Below the pieces are notes generated by a model. That model saw nothing but the letters and a program-made list of their open reading frames with translations, had not been told where the DNA came from and searched no databases. The position numbers and the translations under genes were made by a program. This document shows positions 50,986-60,694 of a stretch of DNA of 64,000 nucleotides, piece after piece. Source of the stretch: Paraburkholderia polaris (GTDB lineage: Bacteria > Pseudomonadota > Gammaproteobacteria > Burkholderiales > Burkholderiaceae); contig NZ_JABBGJ010000032.1 in assembly GCF_012927345.1 (NCBI RefSeq), forward strand, positions 62,001-126,000, in the 5' to 3' direction. Each line of letters begins with the position of its first letter. Within the stretch, counting starts at the first letter, position 1.

Positions 50986-51048
50986 AACCGTGCCGAACGG
51001 ATGCCCGACAGTTCCACGCCGTGTGCTCGATTCGAACGGTTTTGCATA

Positions 51049-51996
51049 CTAGTCGCTTGCCTTGCTGAGTATCGCAATGGCCTCGGAAGGAAGGCGCACA
51101 TGTGCGGCGGCCATCAGGTCGTCCAGTTGACGGAGCGAGGTGGCGCTGGCAATCGGTGCAGCAACAGTTGGCTGCGCGATCAACCAGGCCAGCGCGATCT
51201 GTGCGGGTGTCTTGCCCAGCCCCTGTCCAACTTCGTCGAGTGCCGCGAGAATGCGCATGCCTCGCGGGTTCATGTAGGGCTTGACGGCATCGCTACGCGC
51301 GCTGCTAGCCAGGTCCCCGGAGGTGCGGTACTTGCCCGTCAGGAAGCCGTTGGCCAATGAAAAGTACGAGAGCACGCCGATGTTGTACTTCTCGCAAACA
51401 CCCCGAGCCGCACTTTCGAATTCGGCCCGATCGTAAAGGTTGTAATGCGGTTGGAGCGTCTGATATGCAGGCAGGCCTTTGCTGCTGCTGACCTGGAGAC
51501 TCTCTTCGAGTCGCGCCGCCGAATAGTTGGAAGCACCGATGGCTCGCACTTTGCCTTGCTTGATCAGGAGATCGTACGTGTCGAGGGTTTCTTCAAGCGG
51601 TGTCCCGCGATCGTCTTCATGCGACTGGTAGAGATCGATGTAGTCCGTGTTCAGCCGCCGCAATGACGCCTCAACGGCCTCGATGATGTATCGTTTCGAC
51701 AACCCCTTTTGGCCCGGCCCCATCTCCATGCCCACCTTGGTAGCAAGCACGATCTTGTCCCGCTTGCCGCTGCGGGCTAGCCATTTGCCGAGGATCGTCT
51801 CGGACTCGCCGCCCTTTAGCCCTGGAATCCAGTTTGCATAGACGTCGGCCGTATCGATGAGGTTGAAACCCGACGACGAAAAAGCGTCCAGAATGCTGAA
51901 CGAGGTAGTTTCGTCGGCAGTCCATCCAAAAACATTCCCGCCTAAAGCAAATGGCGCGACGCTGATACCTGTATGTCCTAACTTACGCTGATCCAA
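51049..51996 (-). CDS. Aldo/keto reductase
   Basis: A 315-residue AKR with the full tetrad: Asp48 and Tyr53 (LIDTADVYANW), Lys87 (ATKVG) and His126 (YQSHEDD). The NADPH-binding C-terminal barrel part (GVLSYFSLANGFLTGKY) is intact. It belongs to the YajO/Tas-like group reducing aldehydes and ketones. Starts at ATG 51996. It stands alone between two remnants and an empty region. The HxlR-linked AKR fragment at 20740 belongs to the same superfamily. Confidence 0.93.
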   Translation of the reverse strand: MDQRKLGHTGISVAPFALGGNVFGWTADETTSFSILDAFSSSGFNLIDTADVYANWIPGLKGGESETILGKWLARSGKRDKIVLATKVGMEMGPGQKGLSKRYIIEAVEASLRRLNTDYIDLYQSHEDDRGTPLEETLDTYDLLIKQGKVRAIGASNYSAARLEESLQVSSSKGLPAYQTLQPHYNLYDRAEFESAARGVCEKYNIGVLSYFSLANGFLTGKYRTSGDLASSARSDAVKPYMNPRGMRILAALDEVGQGLGKTPAQIALAWLIAQPTVAAPIASATSLRQLDDLMAAAHVRLPSEAIAILSKASD

Positions 51997-52505
51997 TTTC
52001 GCTTTCCTCGGAGTTGCTGAGTATGGTGTTGGCGTGCGCTGTGCGCACCCGCGATGGCCGGCAAATACCGGCCGTAAGGCCGGTTAGCAATGGAGCTTCG
52101 CGGCTGGCAACAAAGGTATCGCGTCAATAACGCCGCTCAGGCGGCTTTTCACACAGTGGATTTTTTGCACACAACTTCTTATATTTCAGATGCTTACGTG
52201 CATTTTTAAATGAAATCGCCGTGTGCGGGACTTCGCCATCCGCCGCGGCAATAGTTCGTTTGTGGATGCCCAGCGGCGCGAGGGGTGATCAGCGGTAGGG
52301 GTGCTTAGATAACAGCGTTGTAATCAACCGGGCTGTTTTTGGATAACGAGGCGCGTCGAGCGTCATGCGCCCGGACAGTTCCGTTAGCGCATTGCCAACG
52401 AAGGGAATCAGGATTGCCGTGCCGCGTCAGTTCGCCAACGAAGCTGTGCGCGCGCCGCAGTCCACGCGGATCGGCCACCTGCTGATGAAGTCGGCCGGTT
52501 TCGTA
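51997..52505. other. Intergenic region with two hairpins, no gene seen
   Basis: About 500 bases upstream of the AKR gene. GGCCGG-CAAATA-CCGGCC (52056-52073) is a strong stem without a T run. GCCGC-TCAG-GCGGC followed by TTTT (52132-52149) resembles a weak plus-strand terminator with no gene before it, perhaps a leftover of a deleted gene. Confidence 0.45.
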
Positions 52506-52721
52506 TCAGTGGTTCAGACAGAAGCACGCGCTCACAGCTTCGGCAGGGGAGAGGCCAGTGTGGAAGTAAGCCTGCAATCGGCGCACGATCGTATCGTCCG
52601 GTTCCCAGAGCGCGCGAATGAAGCCGTCTTCGAAGGCTTTTTCGTACACGGCGTTTGCCCATGCGCACAGGTCCAGTTCGCGGGAAGAGGGGAGTGCTAT
52701 CTGATCGGATGGGATGAACAT
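52506..52721 (-). CDS. Small hypothetical protein, 71 residues
   Basis: ATG 52721 has GGAGG at ideal distance. The product (MFIPSDQIALPSSRELDL, CAWANAVYEKAFEDGFI, LSPAEAVSACFCLNH) is compact, acidic and without membrane segment. I do not recognise a named family. The excellent ribosome-binding site and coding-like composition support a real gene. Three Cys, two close together at the C-terminus, might bind metal. Confidence 0.6.
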   Translation of the reverse strand: MFIPSDQIALPSSRELDLCAWANAVYEKAFEDGFIRALWEPDDTIVRRLQAYFHTGLSPAEAVSACFCLNH

Positions 52722-52807
52722 GACAACCTCCACAACATCGAAAATGTACGTGGTTAAATCCCGCGGATGCGAATGACGGCCGCGAACATATACGACATTT
52801 ATTCGTT

Positions 52808-52906
52808 TCAACGATTTGGATGCGCTACGGTCTTAATCATCGCGGCAAGCACAGTCGCCACGACGACAAGGAACCCGAGCATGTAAATAAGCACGATGGT
52901 CAGCAT
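52808..52906 (-). CDS. Tiny single-span membrane protein, 32 residues
   Basis: ATG 52906 is preceded by AAGGAG at six bases, a near-ideal site. The product is one hydrophobic helix (MLTIVLIYMLGFLVVVATV...) with a short basic tail ending HPNR. Such short membrane peptides act as regulators of larger membrane complexes or as stress peptides; no specific role can be given. It lies 86 bases upstream of the 71-residue gene on the same strand, so the two may be cotranscribed. Confidence 0.55.
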   Translation of the reverse strand: MLTIVLIYMLGFLVVVATVLAAMIKTVAHPNR

Positions 52907-53398
52907 CGTTTGCTCCTTCTTCAGATTGCCGCAATTGCGGCGGCCACCTCCGGCTGACAGCCAGGGCAACGATTGCGCAGCAGGTCTGCGGCCCAAGCCG
53001 CGAGGCGCACGGTGAACATCAATCGTCAAGAAACCGGATTCAGGTTCGCGTATTGTTCGAACGAACCGGTGATGAACAAAACTGACCATGTCGGGCGTAT
53101 CGCGCTTGCACATTGGCCTTGAAAACAATGTACAGGCGCGAGGCACATGAAACCATTCTACGAACGATTCGAACGCCGGTGCCTGTGGATAGGAATCTCA
53201 TACCAGCGTATAACCCGCGCGATTACTGAAGGCGGTGAAATATGTCGTTGGCAATGAAGTTCTTGTTCAAAGGGCAATATCCGCCGGTGTGATGCCATGC
53301 GGGCCGAAGTCGTCCTGACGGCGAGGGGAGCTGAAGCGGTGATGGCCAGGATTGCGTGGCCAGGCATGACGGCAGTCTTCTGACGAACTGGCAACGTC
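52907..53398. other. Gene-free region between tiny membrane protein and receiver protein
   Basis: About 490 bases without a supportable gene. Frames here lack ribosome-binding sites and family resemblance. It should contain the promoter of the two small genes. Confidence 0.4.
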
Positions 53399-53833
53399 CT
53401 ATGGGCAACCCAGCGCGAGATTGAGCAGTCTCTCGACAGTGGCGGCATCAACGGGTTTCTCGAGTAAAGGGGGAGCACCTCGGGCCTGGATTTCGGCCTC
53501 AAGGCGAGCAGTCGGGAATGCCGTGGTGAAAATGATCGGTATTGCGTACCCGAGGGCCAGCAGGCGGTCGTGCATGTCGATGCCGGACAGGCCCGGCATC
53601 CGTATATCCGAAATCAGGCATGACGTTTCGTCGATTAACGCTGATTCCAGAAATTCTTCCGCCGATGCGAATAACTGTGCCCGCCACCCTAGTGAACGAA
53701 CCAGACTCGCGGTCGCCAGTCGGGCACCCGTATCGTCATCGACGATGGAAATGATTTGAGAAGACACAAGCGACGGGCCTCGACATACTGGAATCGGAAC
53801 GTGCCAAACGGAATCGTCTGGCTTGCGACTCAA
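53399..53833 (-). CDS. Receiver-only response regulator (FixJ-type receiver)
   Basis: A single receiver domain: acidic pocket in SIVDDDTG, phospho-acceptor Asp76 in LISDIRMPGLSG, Thr in IIFTTAF and Lys in LLEKPVD. No output domain follows. The upstream end is uncertain: the frame opens with a TTG at 53833, while a GTG at 53767 (just before SSQIISIVDDD) would begin the fold directly. It lies downstream of the giant hybrid kinase gene on the same strand and could be a phosphate sink or feedback partner competing with the FixJ regulator at 59957. Confidence 0.85.
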   Translation of the reverse strand: MSRKPDDSVWHVPIPVCRGPSLVSSQIISIVDDDTGARLATASLVRSLGWRAQLFASAEEFLESALIDETSCLISDIRMPGLSGIDMHDRLLALGYAIPIIFTTAFPTARLEAEIQARGAPPLLEKPVDAATVERLLNLALGCP

Positions 53834-53975
53834 ATTAATCGTAGCTCGGAAACCACCGCACGGAAATGATACGAATGTATAGACTGTTCATGAGCCTGAC
53901 GTCGATCCGGATGCGTCTCGATCGCGCGCTCAGAAATTACCGAGTATTACCTTGTTTATCGCGCCGGCTTGGCCT

Positions 53976-56900
53976 TCAAGGCGAGTCTTCGCTAATTGAA
54001 GGCAGACTCAGCTGGAATACGGCCCCGCGCCCGGCATTGTTGGACGCCCAAACCTGTCCTCCGTGGGCTTCGATGATCGAACGGCAGATCGATAATCCCA
54101 TGCCCATTCCGTCGGCCTTCGTGGTGAAGAATGCGTCGAACAGCCGCTTTGCGCTTTCCGGATCGATGCCCGGGCCAGAGTCCTGGACAGCGACTACCAG
54201 ATACCCATCGTTATCCCGATGGGACTCGATCAGTAGTTCGCGTGCGTCCTCGCCAATGTCAGCCATCGCCTGGATACCGTTTATGACCAGATTGATGAGC
54301 ACTTGCTGAAGCTGAACCCGATCGCCGAGCAACGGAGGCAACCCGGAGGCGAGCTCAAGGCGCAACGAAACCCGATGATTCAATAGTTCGCGCTGAACCA
54401 GTGACATAACGTCATCGATCACATCGTTGAGTTCCAGCGGTGTCTTCCGCGGGGTAGCCTTGCTGGTGAGCGTGCGGATACGCCGGACTATTTCGCTCGC
54501 GCGCCTACCTTGGCCGATCATATGCTGCACACAGGCCCGCACCTCTTCCGGCTGCGGCGTGCTGTGGCCGAGCCATCGCAGACAGGCTTCGCCACTGGTC
54601 ACGATCGCACCGAGCGGCTGGCCTACTTCGTGGGCGATGGAAGCACTCAATTCCCCGAGCGTCGTTACGCGAGTGGCATGAGCCAGTTCCACCTGCAGCG
54701 CCTGCAACTGCTCCTCCGCGCGCGTGGCCGCGGTCCGCCGCGCTATGAGTTCCGCCTCGGCCTCCTTCTGTTCGGTCAGGTCGAGTACGAACCCTACACC
54801 CTGTTCCTGCGAACCTTCCATGAGTGCGCCGCCGAGTAGAACCGGGACGCGGCGGCCGTCCTTACGGATATATTCCTTCTCATAGGACTGGCAACTCCCG
54901 TGCTGCCGGACTGCTTCAAGCGCCTGCTCATCGGCGGCGTGATATTCCGGTGGCGACATGGTGGCCCATTGAACCTGGCCCGAAAGCAGATCTTGTCGCG
55001 AATAGCCAACGATCCGAAGAAACGCGTCGTTAGCGTCGTCGACGATACCCGCCATGTCCCAGAAGAACACGCCGATGATGTTCGACTCGACGAGTCGCCG
55101 GATGCGTGCTTCCCGCTCGCGCAACTCCTCCTCCGCGAGCTTGCGCTCGCTGTTCTCCCGCTGCAGATCGGCATAGAGCAGAGCGTTCTCAAGCGAGATC
55201 GCCGCCTGGGAGGCCAGCAGTTCCAGCACGGACACGCGTTCCGGCGTGAATGCATGGGTGGTCAGGTTGTTCTCCAGATACAACAGGCCGATCAACGCTG
55301 AGCGCCGCATGATCGGCATGCACAACACTGACTTCGGTTGCCGGCGGGCGAAGTAGTCGTCCGCCGCAAAGGGATTCGATTGCATTGCATCCGTGAGCAA
55401 TACCTGCTCATGGCAGCGCCGCACGTAATTGGTGATGGATTCGGGCAACACCGATTTGCGTATCGCCGACTCCGGCAACGCCTCTACGGGCAGCACCTCG
55501 CCGAGATGCCGCCGCACCTGGATCGTCTGCTGCTCGACGCTCGCTTCGGCCGCGAGGACGAGGCTCTCGTTGCGCGCGAGCAGCAAATGGCAGCTCTGCG
55601 CCCCGGCATTTTCAAGCAGGATGTGCATCAGCGTGTCGACGAGATCGTCGAGCACGATCTGGCCAGAGATGGCTTGCGAGGCTTTCGTAACCGACAGCAG
55701 ATCCAGTTGTGCAACGTTGTCGAACGCAACGGCCGCCGAGGAAGCCGGCTTTTCGCGCAGTTGCGGCGCGCGCGCGTCGATCTGCCTGACCTTGCCGTCG
55801 GCGCCCCAGAGCGCAAAGCAGTTGCGCGCCTTTCGCAGATAGGTGTCGGCAAATGTGTCGAATCCACGCGTCCGGTAAAACGCCGACGCGCGTTCATAGG
55901 CAATTGCCTCGTTCTGGACGAAGCCGTGTTCGCGTGCCGATCGAATGGCATGTTCGTACAGCCGCATGGCCTCGGAGTCGTGCCCATCGAGTCGGGCGAT
56001 CTCCGCGGCAATCAGCGCGGCGCGGTCCGCGAAATTCTCGGGGCAATTGTTCGCCCACGTCTCGAGCAGCTTATGGTGAGCGGACAGCGCCTCCAGATGC
56101 CTGGGCCGTTCGTCAGCCGTTGCCGAATCGCAGTGTGCTGCGCGCGCCAGTGCGCCATAGAAATGATATTCCACCACCTCGAAGCAGAAGGGTGACGTCC
56201 ACAGCAACAGCTCAGCATTCGATCCCGCCGCGATGGCGCAAGCGTAGTCACCTGCATGAAAACGCGCTTGCAACTTGCGAATCCAGTACCAGCAAGTGAC
56301 GAGTGCCAGCCCCGGATCGGCGTCCAAATGCCGCTCGAACCGGTCTTCGTCGAACGCAGCATCGTTGAAGGAGCCGAAGTCGGGCGTCATACCGCGGAGT
56401 GCTTTGATCAGCCTGAGTTGCGCAGTCATGACGTCCGCGACAAATTCGAACCGCATTTTTCGTGCGAGCTCGAGGCCGCTTTCGGCTTCTCGCTGCACAT
56501 CGCCGAGCGGATCTCCGGCAGCGAGAAGATTGGTGATCAGGTTGTTGGCGCAATAGCCCGAGAACGTGAGGTCGCCAGTCTGGTTGGCCGTGTCAAAGGC
56601 GAGTCGCAGCAAGTCGCGACCCGAACGTACGGGCCTCGTCCAGGGGACGATGAAGGCGCCAAAGCCCGCGTAGACGCGGGCTTTGAAGCGATCCATCCCG
56701 TGCTTCTCGACGAGGTCGACGCCGAGCTTGCCGAACCGGAACCCGGCCCGGTAATCGCCGAATTGCGGCCCGAGGGTCATGCCGAGCATGACATAGGCGA
56801 ATCCCGAGCCGTCGCTGTTTCCATGCTCGAGGCTCAGATTCGCCATGCGGCCGGCGATAAGGCAATACAGGTTCATGTCGGTGGCATGAGCCGGCGGCTG

Positions 56901-59573
56901 GACGGCAGTGAGCACGTCCAGGGTGGCGCGGCAGAGGGGATCGGTCATCAAAGGCAAATCGAGGAGCTGCTCGATCGAGCGGTTGCCCATCCGTTGCCAC
57001 AATCGCTCATATTCCTGTTGCACTTCCTCTTTTTGCGGGTGCGCCGACCACGTGACGCCGACGGTACGGAGATACGCGAGGCTTACTTCAACGGCACGCT
57101 CGGCTTGCCCTGCGTTCATGTAAAGCGACATGCGCAGGCACGCGACGGCGGCCTTATCGATGAGGTTCGCGGCTTGGTGTGAAAGCATCGACAGTTGTTG
57201 TTCCGCCGTCGTCAGGTAGCCGTTCAGGAATTCGCATTCGGCACGCTGAAAACCGAGCGAGAAGGTGAGCGCAGCGTGCCGGTTCGGACCATCCTCTGCC
57301 GCCAGCGCGTGGCCGGCAGTGAAGTAGGCCAGTGCCGATGCGTAAGCCGTCGCTGCCTTGGCACGCATGCCTGTGGTGAGATTGAGTTCAGCTATGCGCT
57401 CGCGCTCCTCCTGTGCCGTGATCAGCGCGGCGCCCCGGTTGAACTGGTTCGTCACGTCGAACAGATGCTCGGCGAGCTCGTCGGCCGTCATGCTTGAGAG
57501 AAGGACGCGGCCGATGCGCAGATGCACCTCGCTGCGGCGTCCTTCGGGAAACAGTGAATAAGCGGCTTGCTGGATCCGGTCGTGCAGGAACTTACCGCTG
57601 CCTTGGGTGCGCAAGATCAGATTTTCGCGCACAGCAGGCGCAAGGTGTTGCTCAACCTCGGCCTGGCCGCTGACCAGCGCGAGAATCCGCAGGTCGAACT
57701 TGTTGCCGAGGCAAGCGGCCAGTTGCAGCGCTTCCTGGGCCGGGATCGGGAGTTGCCGTAACTTGCCCAACATCAGATCGACGACGTTGTCGGCAAAGTC
57801 TTTCGCTTTGATCTGTTCCAGGTCCCACCGCCAGGCCCGCATTTTTGCATCGTGCTGTAGCAAGCCCTCCTTGTGCAGCGAATCCAGGAACTGGGTAAAG
57901 AAAAACGGGTTGCTCTCGGTGCGTTCACAAATGAGGTGTGTGAGCGCCTCGCAGGACGCGGGTGGCGCATGCAGCGTGTCGACCACCAACTGGTTCAGAT
58001 GCACGGCGGACAACGGCGCGAGATGGATGTCGACCACCGGCGTGCCACTGTGGTGGATCGCATCGAGGCTCTTCATCAGCGGATGCGCTCCGGTCACTTC
58101 ATTGTCGCGATAGGCGCCGATCAGCAGCAGATAACAGGTGTCCGGGTGGGTGAGCAGGTGCTCGACGAGCGCCAGGCTGGCTGCGTCGATCCACTGCAGG
58201 TCGTCCAGGAAGAGGACCAGCGGGTGTGCCCTGCTCGTGAACACTGTCACGAATTGCCGGAAGACCCGGCGGAACCGGTTTTGAGCCTCCGTCGGCGGCA
58301 GCGGCGGTACCGGAGCTTGCGCGCCGATGATCAACTCGACTTTGGGCAGCACATCGAGAATGAGTTGGCCATTGACCCCGACCGCAGCCTGCAGTTGTTG
58401 CCGCCAGCCGGCGATGCGTGCTGCACTTTCGGCCAGCAGTTGCTGCACCAACTCGCCAAACGCTTGCGTAAGGGTGGCATAGGGAATGTCTCGCTGGTAC
58501 TGATCGAACTTGCCGGAAATGAAGTAGCCACGCTTCGCGACGATCGGCTTATGCAAGGCGTCGACGAGCGACGACTTGCCGATGCCCGAGTACCCGGAGA
58601 CGGTCGCAAGCGCTGCCTGGCCGGTGGCCGCCATGAGCTCGAATACACCGAGGAGCATATTCGACTCCTGGTCGCGCCCGTACAGCCTGTGTGGAATCTG
58701 GAAGCGATCCGATAGATCGTCAGTGCCGAGCTGGAACGGCTCGATCCGGCCCGAGGTGTGCCATTGCGCCAGACAGCGGTCAAGATCGGATTGCACTCCA
58801 CGCATGCTTTGATAGCGATCCTCCGGCAGTTTGGCCAGTAGTTTCATCACGATGTCCGACACCGGTTGCGGCACCGCGGGCTCAATGTCACGCGGCGGCG
58901 GTGGCATGCGGGCGATGTGGCAATGCGTCCATTCCAACGGATCGCTCGCCTGGAACGGCAACTGGCCGGTCAGCATGCGATAGAGCACGACACCCATCGA
59001 ATAGCAATCGGTCCGGTAATCTACCGGACGATTCATGCGGCCGGTTTGCTCGGGGGACATGTACGCCCACTCGCCCACGGATGCAAAAAGGTCCTCTGGT
59101 GAGACGGTGTGTTCCTGGGTCGTCGCGAGGCTGAAATCCACCAGCAGAACCTGGCCAGTTTCTGGGGCGACCAGAATATTGGCCGGCCGCAGATCTCGAT
59201 GGATGATGTGGGCGGTGTCGATGCCCGCCAATGCATCGGCGAGGTGATGCGCAATCGCCAGGCAGCGAGGCAGGTCCGGGCGCGGGCCGTGGCACAACAC
59301 GGTTTCGAGCGACTCACCTGAGAAATCTTCCAGAACCAACACCAGGCGACCGCGGTCATCGATCAAGGAATGCGGTTTGGCAATCCCGGCGACTTTCAAC
59401 GTTTGAAGAAGCAGATATTCGCGCTTGAGACCGGCGGATTGGGCGGTGCCGGCATGTTCGGGAAGGAGCTTCAGGAGCACCGGCATTCCGTCCGCCAAGC
59501 GGCGGGCACGGTAGAGGGCCGCGCCCGCAGTCTTGTAGACCCGATCAATGGTCTGACAATTCGCGATAATCAT
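53976..59573 (-). CDS. Trifunctional Ser/Thr kinase - AAA ATPase - sensor histidine kinase
   Basis: A 1,865-residue protein from ATG 59573 (AAGGGGG upstream). Order: Ser/Thr kinase fold (about 1-270; Lys35, HRD Asp127, APE-like MSPEQTGRMN), STAND/AAA ATPase (Walker A GYSGIGKSS near 327-335, Walker B LVLFLDD), a long TPR-like helical region (about 650-1280), GAF (about 1300-1480), PAS (about 1500-1620), then HisKA/HATPase with the phospho-His at 1648 in SIAHEVGQPL and the G1 box DSGPGID. The kinase DFG is DFS (Asp146), so its activity is doubtful. No membrane span, so a cytosolic sensor. It is divergent from a FixJ regulator 383 bases away, its likely partner. Confidence 0.94.
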   Translation of the reverse strand: MIIANCQTIDRVYKTAGAALYRARRLADGMPVLLKLLPEHAGTAQSAGLKREYLLLQTLKVAGIAKPHSLIDDRGRLVLVLEDFSGESLETVLCHGPRPDLPRCLAIAHHLADALAGIDTAHIIHRDLRPANILVAPETGQVLLVDFSLATTQEHTVSPEDLFASVGEWAYMSPEQTGRMNRPVDYRTDCYSMGVVLYRMLTGQLPFQASDPLEWTHCHIARMPPPPRDIEPAVPQPVSDIVMKLLAKLPEDRYQSMRGVQSDLDRCLAQWHTSGRIEPFQLGTDDLSDRFQIPHRLYGRDQESNMLLGVFELMAATGQAALATVSGYSGIGKSSLVDALHKPIVAKRGYFISGKFDQYQRDIPYATLTQAFGELVQQLLAESAARIAGWRQQLQAAVGVNGQLILDVLPKVELIIGAQAPVPPLPPTEAQNRFRRVFRQFVTVFTSRAHPLVLFLDDLQWIDAASLALVEHLLTHPDTCYLLLIGAYRDNEVTGAHPLMKSLDAIHHSGTPVVDIHLAPLSAVHLNQLVVDTLHAPPASCEALTHLICERTESNPFFFTQFLDSLHKEGLLQHDAKMRAWRWDLEQIKAKDFADNVVDLMLGKLRQLPIPAQEALQLAACLGNKFDLRILALVSGQAEVEQHLAPAVRENLILRTQGSGKFLHDRIQQAAYSLFPEGRRSEVHLRIGRVLLSSMTADELAEHLFDVTNQFNRGAALITAQEERERIAELNLTTGMRAKAATAYASALAYFTAGHALAAEDGPNRHAALTFSLGFQRAECEFLNGYLTTAEQQLSMLSHQAANLIDKAAVACLRMSLYMNAGQAERAVEVSLAYLRTVGVTWSAHPQKEEVQQEYERLWQRMGNRSIEQLLDLPLMTDPLCRATLDVLTAVQPPAHATDMNLYCLIAGRMANLSLEHGNSDGSGFAYVMLGMTLGPQFGDYRAGFRFGKLGVDLVEKHGMDRFKARVYAGFGAFIVPWTRPVRSGRDLLRLAFDTANQTGDLTFSGYCANNLITNLLAAGDPLGDVQREAESGLELARKMRFEFVADVMTAQLRLIKALRGMTPDFGSFNDAAFDEDRFERHLDADPGLALVTCWYWIRKLQARFHAGDYACAIAAGSNAELLLWTSPFCFEVVEYHFYGALARAAHCDSATADERPRHLEALSAHHKLLETWANNCPENFADRAALIAAEIARLDGHDSEAMRLYEHAIRSAREHGFVQNEAIAYERASAFYRTRGFDTFADTYLRKARNCFALWGADGKVRQIDARAPQLREKPASSAAVAFDNVAQLDLLSVTKASQAISGQIVLDDLVDTLMHILLENAGAQSCHLLLARNESLVLAAEASVEQQTIQVRRHLGEVLPVEALPESAIRKSVLPESITNYVRRCHEQVLLTDAMQSNPFAADDYFARRQPKSVLCMPIMRRSALIGLLYLENNLTTHAFTPERVSVLELLASQAAISLENALLYADLQRENSERKLAEEELREREARIRRLVESNIIGVFFWDMAGIVDDANDAFLRIVGYSRQDLLSGQVQWATMSPPEYHAADEQALEAVRQHGSCQSYEKEYIRKDGRRVPVLLGGALMEGSQEQGVGFVLDLTEQKEAEAELIARRTAATRAEEQLQALQVELAHATRVTTLGELSASIAHEVGQPLGAIVTSGEACLRWLGHSTPQPEEVRACVQHMIGQGRRASEIVRRIRTLTSKATPRKTPLELNDVIDDVMSLVQRELLNHRVSLRLELASGLPPLLGDRVQLQQVLINLVINGIQAMADIGEDARELLIESHRDNDGYLVVAVQDSGPGIDPESAKRLFDAFFTTKADGMGMGLSICRSIIEAHGGQVWASNNAGRGAVFQLSLPSISEDSP

Positions 59574-59956
59574 TGCGCCCCCTTGTCTGCCGACGACCTG
59601 GTCCGGCACCTGCACGTCGCATTGCGCTGTTGAATGGGGCGCAGGCCTGCATGAATGTTGGCCTCATCCAAAGTGATCACGTGGTGACCCGCAACGATTT
59701 ACAATTAGTTTACTCGGTTGCCAACAAGGTGCGGGAGCATTGGCAAGTTGATGAGCGTAAGACAAGCCGCATTCAGGGGCGGCAATCGGTCAGAAGGCGA
59801 TCGACGGATGCCGGGCGAACTCGGCGAGATTCGCACCTGGCAGCCAACCCCTGTTGCGAGCTGTCTGGGATCCAGTGACGCGCGCAATCGTGGCGGCGTA
59901 AAATTGGGTGCATGCCAGCAGGGTGTGATTGCCTTCCGGCTTCGCGAGGTGTCCAG
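59574..59956. other. Divergent promoter region of the two-component system
   Basis: 383 bases separate the giant kinase start and the FixJ regulator start. I see no extra gene. An imperfect palindrome (GTGATCACGTGGTGACC) lies at about 59675-59692, a possible control site. No copy of the palindrome found in the duplicated element is present here. Confidence 0.4.
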
Positions 59957-60637
59957 ATGACTACTAGACCGGGCCGCCAAACAACGGACAAACCCGAAGC
60001 AACCGACGGTTCCGTCATCTACGTCGTCGATGACGACGAGGGAATCCGGCGCGCCCTTGACTTGCTGCTGCGCTCCGTAGGGTTGCGTGTCGAAACGTTT
60101 GAGTCCCCGGACGATTTTCTCCGGTTTCCTCACTTCGCGGGACCGAGCTGCCTTATCCTGGACGTGCGACTCCGCGGGAAAAGCGGCATGGCTTTTCACC
60201 AGGAAATCGTCAATAGCGGTATGCGCATTCCCGTCGTATTCATGACGGGTCATGGAGACATCGAGATGGGGGTGAAGGCAATGAAGGCTGGTGCGCTCGA
60301 TTTCTTCGCGAAGCCGTTCAAAGACCAGGACATGCTCGACGCAGTGGCCCAGGCCTTGGCGCGTGATAGTGAGCGAATCGCGGCAGAAGCCGCCCTGGCC
60401 GGTCTGCGCGCTTCGTACCGGTCTCTTTCGCCGCGCGAGAAAGAGGTGATGGCCTTTGTTTTGTCTGGTCTGCTGAACAAGCAGATTGCCTCTGAGATGA
60501 ACTTGAGCGAGATCACGGTCAAGGTCCACCGTGGACAGGTCATGCGAAAAATGAACGCGCGCTCGATGCCGGACCTTGTCCGCAAGGCCGAATCGCTTGG
60601 TATCAAGCCCTTTCTGCCCGATGGCCGTCATGGCTGA
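59957..60637 (+). CDS. FixJ/NodW-type response regulator (receiver + LuxR HTH)
   Basis: A 226-residue regulator from ATG 59957 with GAGGTG upstream. Receiver: VIYVVDDDEG, phospho-acceptor Asp69 in LILDVRLRGKSG, VVFMTGHGDIEM and FAKPF. Output: LuxR-type helix-turn-helix (about 160-220; LSPREKEVMAFVLSGLLNKQIA, LSEITVKVHRGQVMRKM), the FixJ/StyR/TodT arrangement. These bind inverted repeats when phosphorylated. It is divergent from the giant histidine kinase and directly upstream of copy B of the palindromic repeat element, a good candidate for its target. Confidence 0.94.
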   Translation: MTTRPGRQTTDKPEATDGSVIYVVDDDEGIRRALDLLLRSVGLRVETFESPDDFLRFPHFAGPSCLILDVRLRGKSGMAFHQEIVNSGMRIPVVFMTGHGDIEMGVKAMKAGALDFFAKPFKDQDMLDAVAQALARDSERIAAEAALAGLRASYRSLSPREKEVMAFVLSGLLNKQIASEMNLSEITVKVHRGQVMRKMNARSMPDLVRKAESLGIKPFLPDGRHG

Positions 60638-60694
60638 ATGCCATCGTGTACGAGCGCTTGTGCAGACTATTCGCTCAGTGAAGTCTCCTTGCCC

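Noticed and set aside
52365..52757. 130-codon plus-strand frame overlapping the 71-residue gene
   Set aside because: No ribosome-binding site; the minus-strand frame has an excellent one and more coherent composition.
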